NCBI GenBank assembly: GCA_030435675.1
Contig: CM059621.1
Coordinates: 15,314,001 to 15,378,000 of the forward strand
DNA length: 64,000 nt
Direction of reading: 5' to 3'
From: Steinernema hermaphroditum
Lineage: Eukaryota > Nematoda > Chromadorea > Rhabditida > Steinernematidae
Every line of letters starts with the position of its first letter. The stretch's first letter is position 1. Position numbers and translations under genes: made by a program. Below the pieces are notes generated by a model. The model was given only the letters and a program-made list of their open reading frames with translations, ran no database searches and had not been told where the DNA came from. Positions 54,246-64,000 of the stretch are shown piece after piece.

Positions 54246-56770
54246 GAATAGGGGTACCTATGGGTTTAGCGGTTGAAATCGGTCCATTAGTCAATGTTCT
54301 GATTACTTTAATTTTTGCGGTCAATACCTTGACCATAATTGTTGTTTTTCGAATGAATAATAGGAATGTGGCACACACGAAACATCTTCCAACATTTATT
54401 TCTAAACTGCTATTAATCTACCAGGTCAAACGTCAAAGATAAAGTGAACGCTTTAGTGGTCTATGCGAATGTCGGGGAAGTTCTTCTTTGCTTAGAGCAT
54501 TCTTGTGATTTTTGACGGCTACTCCTTCCGTTTTTTATATGTTATACTTAAGTTGACTAACTAAGCCAAAAATTATTGCGCCCATACCTTCCACTCTAGC
54601 GCAAACTTAGATTGGTTGGTTTTTTGGACAGATGCTCTTGCGACGATTGAGCCGCGTTCTAATACACTTCAAAACTACACGTACTTCTCAATGTGCTTTT
54701 TTTCACAGTATGGGTTATACGGTCAGTTTCGGCGACATTTTGAACAGGGAAACAGCAAAGTCGGCTGGACAACGGCTGAAACGGCTGACCGATGATACGG
54801 CTCATCTCTGAGTAGTAGAAGCTTTCCGTTAGTATGGACTGCACATACTACTGAAGCTCTGCCTTACTTCAAATGAATCTGAAAATGAAATGAACCATCG
54901 CCAATTCAGGATGGACAATGGAATGTCCAGTAATGAAGACTTATTTTCTAATGCACGACTTGTTATATTATTGTACTTTGTTACCATTTCTTGTGCGTTT
55001 TGTTGCGGTAATATACAATTAATTCGTATTTTGTGTGTATCCTTGCGTCCTCGTGGGTTCTTTTAGTGTGCTGCGTATGTTGACAACGAATGTTAAAATA
55101 ATGGAAGATTTTTGAGTTTTTCTCACCACGTCTTATGACTTTTATGTTTTCAAAATATCTTCAAATATGACGTGTGTTCTAAACAAAGCACTGAGGTGGT
55201 GAAAATTGACGTCAAGTTGCGTGAAAAAATAGCTTTCTCGAGCCACGTGGACACCTTCCACCAGCAGTCATCATAAAATATTCAAAGCCTTCTTCACTCT
55301 TCTGCCATGGAGCGTACTTTGGACCCGTCTCTTCTTGTCTTTCTTTACTCCGCAGCCATAAGAAGGAACCATACAATCATCCGACGCACACGTGTTTCAT
55401 TCTTATCAGGCTAGTTCAACAACGGAGACGTACTCTGAAGTCATCGGACGCGATGGTCGTTTTACGAGCATCGGAAATGAACTGCTTTGGGACGTGACCC
55501 ATTCGGATAGCTGGAATGCGGTTACCTATCCGAAATTCAACTAAATGACTCACATTTTAAGTGTATAGAGGCAGACTCTGCATGTTGTAGTTTCCTGTCC
55601 AAAACGAAACGATCCTTTCATCACCCGGAAACGATGAACTGACTTTGTAGTTTGCATGATTATTCACTACACATATGACTGAGATTGTGGGAGAAATGTA
55701 CATATGACTACGTTTTCCCGATGCTACATGGAACGTGCTCAGAAGTGCAAGAGGGTTCCGATACATTTGTAGCAAAGGCGTAGGACATCTGATAGCCATG
55801 TGTGGCCAATTAAGATCAAAACCTAGTTACTGGAGTGTGGTCCAAAAAGGCAATGTGAAATGGGCAATTTTCAAAGAAAAGCTGGAAACGCAACCACAGA
55901 TTGTGCAAGATGTAATGCAGAAAAATTGAAAAATAGATTTTTGTAATTTTTTTAAAACCGGTAAGAATATGTTAATGGAACTTTTCTTTTTCTTTTGTTC
56001 AGTGATCTATGTGCATATCTGTGTATTTCATAACACGGAAACAGAGAACTGCATTTGTAGTTTGCGTGGTTGTTCAAACAGTGGTTTATCTGTGACCACA
56101 GTGTGACGGCCTGATCATGAACACGCATACTTGACTACGGTTTTCTCTTTTTCTATCAGGAAAGTTTCGCCTGGTCAAAGGGCGCTCCATACGCGATATT
56201 TCTGTTCTTTGCTTCGAACCGTCAAGGGTGTGGTGAAAACATAAATAGAATAGAACAGATATCTCTCACACTCAGTCCTAGAATGCGAAAATGTAACATA
56301 TAACAGAAGATCTCTGAAAATTGTGTATATCACATAGCCGTTATGATAGAATACTATTTTTGACTGAATTCAAACAAATTGAAACAAGTTCAATGGTATA
56401 TTTTTCATTATTTTTGTTGAACTCCGACTCAAACTTGTGTTCAATGTGGTCATGTGGAATATTTTTTCAGTTCCGTGAAGGGATTTATAACAAAAATTGA
56501 ATTTACAACCTTCGTCTAGTCGTCTTAGTGATCTGTATGAAAATCGCAATCTACTGTCTGGACAATCATGGTGTTGAACCCATTGTGATATACGGATCCA
56601 GCTCCATCTTTTCTGCTATTTTCCGTTCGGTTTTTCCGATGGATGAGTCATGTCAGTCATCATATCTTTCTTGATATTGGGATAATTTTTGGTCAATTTC
56701 GTTAAACTCCAACAGATATGCTTTTTGGCCGTTATTCAGCGTTCGGTTATGTGCAAAGCAAAATTCTCGA
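54246..56770. other. Intergenic, no gene recognised
   Basis: A direct duplication is visible: CGGAAAC(G)ATGAACTG, TTTGTAGTTTGC(A/G)TG and TTGACTACG(T/G)TTT-type words at 55627-55720 recur at 56035-56145. ATTTTTG lies near 54310, 54510, 55110, 55940, 56355 and 56415. CCACGTGG is at 55240. No protein-like ORF. Confidence 0.45.
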
Positions 56771-57020
56771 AGAATGGCCTTGGTGAACAAACTTACACGT
56801 GAGTGTCCGGTATGCCCTCATCCATCTCTACGTTGTTCACGTGCACACTAAAGCCTATTAGCCTCCACGCGTCTATCCGCTTAACTCCAAGGGCCGTCCA
56901 CATGACCGGCACACGTCCGCTTGCATCAGCGTTTTGGGAACTCCCCAGCAACAAACAAGTGCGCGTGTCTTTGAGCGTTTTCCGGTCGGACGGACTTTGT
57001 TCGGTGCGCATTTAACGCAG
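56770..57020. promoter_or_regulatory. GC-rich island with CGGACTTTGTTCGG
   Basis: Contains TTCACGTGCAC (about 56836) and CGGACTTTGTTCGG at 56991-57004. ORFs on both strands of about 70 codons are unrecognisable. Confidence 0.3.
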
Positions 57021-58470
57021 AAGTGAAATTCGTTAAACCTTTCGCACAGGAAGCGTCAGTTGGCTCATCTAGATATGCCACTACACCTCAAATTAATCAA
57101 AGAAATGAGTGCATCTTTCATTGTGAATGTTGGATTTGCATCCTTCATTAATTGATCATTTAATGATTTGAATCAAAAAGTGAAACGAAATCCATGAATT
57201 TGGAGTGAGAAACATTTGATTTTTGTTGTCGTATATGACAGCGTTCGATCGAACGTTTTGAAGTTTTAAAGGAAAAATTTGCGAAAGTACGGCTACCTGG
57301 AAAAGTGGAGAACCTAATGCATCGTTTGCCTCAGAAATTTTTCGAAAGAAAAATTCAATCATACCTTGATCAATTGATCATCGAATCAAATAGTGGAATG
57401 AATGCCATGAATTTTATAAAGACTTATGTGATTTTTGTAAGTGATTCAGCAAATCAACTTCGATGGAACGACTTTCGTGATTTTGCGAAACTATGACTCC
57501 ATAGTGTCAACAAAGGCATTTGACATCTGATTTTTGCCAGGCGAAAATCGAAGAGCCTAATGTGACTTACCCCAAATCTGCATATCTTCACCAAAACTAT
57601 CAAAAGATCAAAAACAACAAGAAGTGCAGGTCAACTGCGGTTGCTGAAAGAGGCTTATGCGGAACCTTAAACCAGTTTCTCTTCTGGAATTTCCCTTGAA
57701 CTTTGATTGATCGATAGTTTATTTCCAACCCATCACACACTTCACAGAGAACTCGGATAATAATGGTAATTCGTAATCTGAATCGACTTTTAGCAAGATT
57801 TCCAAATGATCATCATCATCACAGATGTCAGTTGAGTCGAGCTTTCTTTTCATCTTCATCAAACTTTGATCGAGTTTATCAATGTTTCATTTTCAGTCAT
57901 ACTTATCCTTAATGATTTGATCATTTAACGAGTCGAGTCAGATAGTTGGATGAATGTCCTGAATTTGAAGAGAGAAACATTTGATTTTTGCTGTCAAAGA
58001 TAGTCCGAATTCGACAGAACGTTTTTAAGATTTTACGAAGGAGTTCCTTGGTGTCAATAAAGGCAAGATGAAACACCTAATTTATGCCAACACGAAATCG
58101 TTATTCACCCAAAAATATTCATATTTCGTCTCACCAAAAGATCAAAAACAACAAGAAGAGCAGGTCAACTTCGGTTGCCGATAGAGGCTTACGGGGCACC
58201 TTTAAACCTATTTCTCTTCTGGAACTTTCCTTGAACTTTGATCAGTTGATGGTAGTTTGAATCCATTTTACCAACATTTCCAAATGGTCATTAGCAGCGT
58301 TATCATCGAACCTTCGATCTGAATTCCGAGGCATGCAGAAATTTAGAGTGAGCAACATCTAAACCTTACAGTGAAAGTGGATAATAATGGTTGTTCCAAG
58401 ATAAAGTTCTGGTCCATAATAGGCAGATGCAAAAATGACATCATTGTAAATCAGAACAGATGAACTTGTG
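57021..58470. repeat. Diverged direct duplication, about 780-bp spacing
   Basis: TGATCATTTAA(T/C)GA, TGAATTTG(G/A)AG(T/A)GAGAAACATTTGATTTTTG, AAAAACAACAAGAAG(T/A)GCAGGTCAACT and TTCTCTTCTGGAA(T/C)TT(T)CC occur near 57150-57720 and again near 57910-58240. No conserved frame. Confidence 0.65.
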
Positions 58471-59312
58471 GAGATTAGAGGTTCTTTTCTGCAGATTGCG
58501 AAGCCGCCCGAAAATAATAAACAGATTTTCCGTCTTCGTTCAGAGGTGACGCCATCGTCTGCCGAATTACCGTATTAGAGAGGATTATAGTACTCGAATC
58601 GCGGTTGGTTTGTGGACTTTTAGTGTCTTTCAACGTCGAGTGTCCTGATCTGCTAACAAGCATGAAAGCTAACTCATTTGACATAATTATGCATAGTGAT
58701 ATGCAAGAATCGTCTCTATGCTGCCTCCGACGACACAAATGTTTTTGAATGTTATTGATCATGGAAAGATCTGGAGAGTAGCGTTGTTTGTGATGCATAA
58801 ACAACACAGGAATTGGTCAGAATTCTATCGTTTTCTATGATAATATCTTGTTCAAAAGCTGGGCATAAGCCATTGAGTATGCCTGTTCAAGAAATTTAGA
58901 GAAAGCTTTCGATGTTTATTGATGTACGAACGAACCACAAAAATTTAAATAGTCTTTGCATGGAAAGCTGTAAATGATAGTCTGGTTCCAATCTGTTGCG
59001 GGTGGTGTGGAACATAAACCGAACGATATCTCGTCAAGAAGACCGTCAACACGGTCCGTCCACACTCTCTGAGGAATTTACCAGCATCTCAGTCAGGAAT
59101 AACACAAATCTCAGCCCACAAATCCCTGCTCGAGAGCTGGACATAAGCCACTGAGTTAAGCCTGTTTGAGAACTTGGTAGAAAACTTGGTAGTGTTTTGG
59201 AAAGCGTAAATGTACTTAATCTGCTGCCTGACAAAAATAAGGTCCTCGCAAATTCTCGTATCGGAACCGTTTTTGATTCTTACATCGACTTCCGTCTCAG
59301 AAACGGCAAATT
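58471..59312. other. Intergenic with a small direct duplication
   Basis: GCTGG(G/A)CATAAGCCA(T/C)TGAGT followed by GCCTGTT lies at 58858 and 59138, each followed by an AGAAA(G/A)CTT word. A 110-codon minus ORF (58475-58807) has no family match I recognise. Confidence 0.4.
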
Positions 59313-59323
59313 ATCATCTTTAC

Positions 59324-59733
59324 GATTTTTTACACGATTTATCTTCCCGAATCAACGGCTTACGCCGTGTAGGACGTCTCATATATGCACAAAGAAGAAC
59401 ATAGTCACACCGTGATTGCTGATTTTCTTCTGATTTCGGTGGAGCAGACGAATCCGAATAGAATGCAGCGTTCCCATTAGTTTGCGCGGGCATCGAAGTC
59501 GTGAAGAGCTGATTCCGGAAGTGGAATAGCGGTGGAGCAGAGCCAACGGAGCGGAGAGTCATCTTCGGTTCGGCTGGCGGCGCGGACTTCGGAGTTGCAA
59601 CGCTTCTTCGGCTTCCCTGGCGGCGCGGGTAGAGTCGGGCGGTCGTGACGGGCTTTTTGGCGAGACGGTGGAACTACGGCTCCCTGGTGTTCCAGGCCTT
59701 CTGGGAGCCGGGGCGATCATTGCGCCAACAACG
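59324..59733 (-). repeat. SINE-like retroposon, family 1, 5'-truncated
   Basis: Flanked by ATCATCTTTAC at 59313-59323 and 59734-59744. Sense is minus; hairpin ACGGCTTACGCCGT at about 59355-59368; tail GATAAATCGTGTAAAAAATCG abuts the left duplication. Nearly the same sequence as the copy at 11603-12040, suggesting both are relatively recent. Truncated at the 5' end inside CAACAACGA. Confidence 0.9.
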
Positions 59734-59744
59734 ATCATCTTTAC

Positions 59745-60200
59745 ACAAGTCATAAACCAAAAATCTGTTTCAAAACCATATACCGAAGTTGTTCTTCGTA
59801 ACGCAACGGCACGATGCGGTACAGAAACCGTATTCGAATTCGAAGACATCTTTTTTACTTAATATAGCGGAAGGATATGTCCAACAAAATTTTTGCAAAG
59901 AAATTTTTCCTTGTATGGCTCATGAACGGCTAGATTCTCCTTCAAACTTCGATGAGAACAGTACATTCCTCTTTGGATTCCAGTCTTCTACATCCGCCAC
60001 GTGTTGTTTTCCTATTACGATCAATCATGTGACAGAGACGGGTTCCATCGTCTAATCAACATGTTGACTGTGCTTGGCCCTGGGTGGCCGGGCAAAGAAC
60101 CAGTGTGTTTATCACAAACACTAATTCATTCTTTAGTCTCCCCAGGAACCTTCTTCCGTTACGTAAGCCAAATGGAATCCTCAGCCACTCCCGTGGCGAT
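59745..60200. other. Intergenic, nothing recognised
   Basis: AT-rich up to 59990, then GC-richer with CACGTG at 59998. No gene. Confidence 0.35.
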
Positions 60201-60682
60201 CACGTGAATCTGTTTGGTCCTAAAGCGGTCTCCGTGGGAGACACTCTTCGCACTTCGACCCGCCGCCGTCTGGCGTCACATGGCGGCGCTACACTTCTCG
60301 TGCCCCTGGCTACGGTAGAGACAAATATTTGTGCCGGAGAAGACCGCTCTGAGAGGGTACTTCGCCCTTTGCACCAGTGGCAGGGGTACGGTATCGCGGA
60401 GACGAGGAGCACATGTCGACGGAAGATTCTCCTTTGGAGTTTAGACGTTCTTTGGAGGGACATATAAGACATAGCAGCCATTCCATCTAGGAATGGAAAG
60501 GGCCTATATGTAGACGGTATCCATTGCAGGAGTCTGGAAACATCTCTTCTACACCAGGCTGAGGATAGGTCTGCACCTGCATCCGTGTTTTCGTTTCCGA
60601 GAGCGGTTCTATAGGCGACAAGAGTACCCGCTACCTCCATCGCCGATCGAAGTCCGTCCGGCCTGAACGCACTCGCGGCCAC
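60200..60682 (-). other. Unassigned 160-codon ORF in a repeat-bearing island
   Basis: An ORF starts MAASAFRPDGLRSAMEVAGT on the minus strand. Part of it (about 60345-60470) is related at the DNA level to 63590-63720 (ACTTCGCCCTT, CACGGTATCG, CTCCTTTGG, TTCTCTGAAGG/TTCTTTGGAGG), where the frame is not kept. That argues for a repeat, not a gene. No domain is visible. Confidence 0.2.
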
Positions 60683-62160
60683 ACGTGTTTGTTTGTTACC
60701 CGGCGGGGGTGATGCAAACGAACGTGGCGTTCATGTGGACGGACGCGACGGGATTACGGTAGGGGGTCGTTGCAGCAGATTGATGCAATCGACACATGGG
60801 TACTTACTTATCTCTGTAGGGTGTACTCACCTTTTGGGTGACAAAGGGCACTCCGTGGGTAATGGAATTACCCCACGTTTACAGCCTTCGTCTCTCTTCG
60901 ATTCAGCGCTGATCGATTGCTGCAAACGGGTCAAAACACATCCGAAATGACTTTATTTTTGGAGGGACCTCAGCCGGACGAACAATACAAATCACTTTGT
61001 GTGTTTGTCAAATAATTAAGTAAACCATCGCACTTTTTTCGCAGTGGCCATTCGTCTAGGCAAAAACGTCCTCGAAGTAGACTCCTGACGAGTTCGTTGT
61101 CTCGTTCACATGAATATCCCCCATCGCATGCTCCCTTTTTTAATATTCAGAGCGTGTGCTTGCACGGTTTCGGACTGGACTTTGTCCCCAAAGCGACCTT
61201 TAACATAAACACATTTCACCAAACACGTGTTGCCATCAGATTATTTCAGTGACAAACACCATCACGTCCTTCACATAAGCACAGAAGGACTCGCTGCAGG
61301 GGTCAGAACCTCCTTCTCCAGTAACCGCCCTTCACCTTTCCTCTTCTCCTTGCATCTTAGTTACGACGCAGACATAGGAGAGACACAAAGATGCAAAATC
61401 CCTTAAAATACCCAACTTAACTTATTCTGCATCTTTTCATTGTTTTTCGTGACACAAACACAAGACTTCTAGTTGTTCATGCCCGTAAAACATACCACCC
61501 TCGGCGCACATTCTCTCATCAAAGATTCAAGAGCTCGCCTCTTTAGTCGGACCAGCGACGTACTTTGCACCTTGACACCTTCTTCGCTAATCCGCTGGAG
61601 AGAGAGACATAGCACTCCGATAGACACGTGCTACAACCGCTTATCGGATGACTCCAGCAGAGTACATTGATCCTAAGTCGGTCCAGAGACGTCACAAGAA
61701 GGTCGATCGGAAGTGATCATGTCGATTGTAGTAACATGTGCAGGAACTTTCCACCGAAGAGACATTACATCTCCACCAAGTAGGCGAATTCTAAGATGGA
61801 ATGCACAACTTGACCTGAGATAAACGATCTTGAGGAAGCACCCCGCGGCGATCTCCTAGGGTGCACGTCACTGCCGAAGAAGGCACGACGACCTCGTCAG
61901 CTGAGGCTTGTTTACGTAGAACACCCAAGAGGACGGAACTTTGTAGAACGAAATGGAAATTTACGACTTCTCGATTGGTGAGAACTCTTGGAAACACACG
62001 TTTCTCGCTTTCAAACAGGAAGGACCCGTGATGAGATCTGGATTGTTTATGTTTGCGGCGTCCCTTTTCCACAAAAACACGTTGACGGCACAAGAGAGAA
62101 GTTTATTGTCACCATAAAGCTGTTTACGGTGCCCTTATTTGCCCAAGAAGACCTCTTCCT
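60683..62160. other. GC-moderate intergenic with scattered CACGTG
   Basis: CACGTG at 60682, 61224 and 61625. ORFs up to 100 codons, none recognisable. ATTTTTG practically disappears after 60955. Confidence 0.4.
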
Positions 62161-62164
62161 TCAG

Positions 62165-62792
62165 CACGTGCTGTCCTGACACGAAGAAGGCTGCGTATCT
62201 TTCGGAAACACACGTGTTCGCCGCGCATTTTTTTGTCAAAAAAGGGGACTCAAGGGTTCAAAGTACTGTCCACCGCACACTTCCTTCTGCAAAACAGTCT
62301 CCACGTGGCGTTCACGTCGCTGCGTCGGCTTTCCCTTCCCGACGCCCTTCACGTGCACGCCGAATCCCGTTTCAGCCAAACGTGTTCCCACACGTGTCCC
62401 CCGATGTTTACGTCCTCCGCCGTTGGGACACGTGGCGCCTCTCAGAGGCGATTTGTCGCCGAAACCAAAGTTCGCAAAATTACAAATCGACCGATCGGAA
62501 CCGAACAGGTTTGGCGCGATTCCGGGAAAGCCCTCCGAAGTGTTTGTGTGCAGAGAACTGTACGGAAATGGATCGAACTGAGCGGAGCTGGCACGTAGAA
62601 CAAAGAGGCTATCATGTGACGTGCTCTAGACCGGCGCTCCTTTGTTGAAAGAGGCCGATAAGGGTCCCCTCCAGCTGTGACACGTGTGCGCCCAATATAG
62701 CGCCGTTGGGGTGCAAAGTACGCGCCACACTCAGAAGCTGTCCGGGATTTGAATGTTTCATGAGGGACATTGTGGTGGAGGAGGTTCACGTG
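62165..62792. promoter_or_regulatory. Cluster of eight CACGTG E-boxes
   Basis: CACGTG starts at 62165, 62211, 62302, 62350, 62391, 62429, 62681 and 62787. The first six are spaced 46, 91, 48, 41 and 38 bases, close to multiples of 45. Eight more lie in the flanks (59998, 60201, 60682, 61224, 61625, 63008, 63087, 63671). ORFs of 169, 121 and 123 codons overlap here in three frames but resemble nothing. Likely a regulatory region for Myc/Max-type or other CACGTG binders; its target gene is not visible and may lie beyond 64000. Confidence 0.5.
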
Positions 62793-64000
62793 AACGAGAC
62801 GGCAAATAGACACCTACGAGTCTGTGTCTCCGGAATGTGTCTATCATGGAGTACTCCTGTGACAAACGCTTTCCGATTGAATGCCTCACTTCCTGTCCAA
62901 CCGGAAAAAAAGCGCTATATCAGTGGAAATATAGTCATCGACTTAAGTGGTTCACTTTCCGCTCTCTCTCTCTGGACCTCAGGCACCTCTCATAAAACTG
63001 TCTTTCCCACGTGACGTTTCAAGACCGCTTCGGGGTACTTCTCCTTTGTTGGAACAGATCTGATAAGCGAACTTCCTTGGAAGGAACACGTGCTTCCCTT
63101 TGTTGTATAACGGCTCTACTTGGCAATACAGAGAAGACTCTGGAGGATAGAGACTAATGAACTTGGGCGTTGTATAGAGCCGACCACAGATCGCCACTGG
63201 GGGGTGCCGCCGGCCTTGATCTTCTATTCCAGCACCACATAATCTTCGAAAACCATTCGTAGATCAGAAGAACAAGTGCCTGTTCACCGGACCGATGATC
63301 AGATTTTGCAAATCAATTGAGTTGAGGACGCTTCTAGGACGATTTTGCAAGATTTTGTACCTTGGACCTACAGGCGTAGACATCGAATTGACAGCAGAGA
63401 TACGGTATGATGGAGGTGCAGTACGCACTGCATTTTGGATGTTCTTTGCTTATGACAATTATCAAAAGTAGACATCCCACTCCTACCGTACTCCTGTGTC
63501 CATTCATAAAAATGACTCCATGAATGCTACACTTTTTGTACCAACCATTGCATTAGTCGGGAAGCATTTCCAACAAACCAGATGCTTGTGACTCATCTCT
63601 CGTGATACTTCGCCCTTCGGACCGACGGAGACGCGAGCGAAGTGCGGTAGGGAAGTCACGGTATCGAGGACACGTGCCGTCGAAGGAAACTCCTTTGGTC
63701 GTTCTCTGAAGGCAGAACAGAGCGATAAGATGAAACATTTTGGTTTCTACTTTTGATCACGGCCAACTTAGAAGATCTGCATCACCAATTAGACCAATTC
63801 TTGGAACTCTTTCACCTGATCTCCCTCCCATTTGGCTCCCGAAACGATGCAGCTTGATTTGTCCACAAAAGAGCTGAGTCGACGGAATGTCACCTCATGT
63901 GTCAAAGTACCTGCAGTATCTTCTTTATCGTTTTTGCTATTTTCCACGCCGAACAAAGTCCATGTGACCGCTCGGAACACACGCATTAGCTTTTGTTTGT
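62793..64000. other. Intergenic end of window, nothing coding recognised
   Basis: CACGTG at 63008, 63087 and 63671. GCCGAACAAAGTC at 63948-63960 is the reverse complement of the recurring GGACTTTGTTCGG-type word. The 63590-63720 segment is related to 60345-60470. Confidence 0.4.

Noticed and set aside
62139..62648. 169-codon + ORF, the longest in the E-box region
   Set aside because: Overlapped by equally long ORFs in two other frames, no domain, and its codons run straight through the CACGTG array.
1..64000. CRISPR arrays, rRNA, snRNA, SL RNA clusters
   Set aside because: I looked for regularly spaced short repeats and for conserved RNA words and found none; the tandem repeats present lack spacers.

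Overview
The window looks like nematode nuclear DNA. The evidence is indirect but consistent: two gene models with small introns and a 3' splice site 8-12 bases before the start codon (as expected for trans-spliced messages), a Max-like bHLH-zipper factor and a single-domain secreted C-type lectin, maT/mariner-type transposon remains, and hairpin-like elements. No bacterial operon structure, rRNA or CRISPR array is visible.

Gene density is very low. Only three functional genes are well supported. (1) A three-exon Max-like transcription factor on the + strand at 21.8-23.5 kb. (2) A tRNA-Glu(UUC) on the - strand at 30.94-31.01 kb. (3) A two-exon secreted C-type lectin on the - strand at 34.67-35.18 kb. 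Everything else is intergenic DNA of four kinds: dispersed retroposons, DNA-transposon remains, local direct or inverted duplications, and GC-richer islands carrying CACGTG and other recurring words. The islands may be promoters, but I found no gene attached to most of them.

Mobile DNA, in order: a SINE-like superfamily (about 17 copies; the best ones have 9-13 bp target-site duplications and a shared 3' hairpin followed by a variable simple-repeat tail); a 421-bp hairpin MITE at 12.06 kb with TTA duplications; a 1.1-kb mariner/maT element at 13.5 kb with inverted termini and four nonsense codons; a degenerate mariner 5' part at 16.6-17.0 kb; a non-LTR reverse-transcriptase scrap at 33.2 kb; a transposase C-terminus at 37.0 kb; a 1432-bp element at 38.7-40.1 kb whose about 250-bp termini are built of a repeated roughly 20-mer and which holds two oppositely oriented ORFs; and a mariner 3' end at 42.9-43.1 kb.

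The observations I rate highest are: the 1432-bp element with 8-bp duplication and a paralogous empty site; the SINE superfamily; a strand-polarised, strongly over-represented heptamer (ATTTTTG) whose orientation switches between blocks near 27 kb and 46 kb and agrees with the strand of the two protein genes; a 218-bp perfect inverted repeat at 31.4-32.1 kb; and a dense CACGTG cluster at 60-63.7 kb on the same window as a gene predicted to bind CACGTG. All counts were made by eye.
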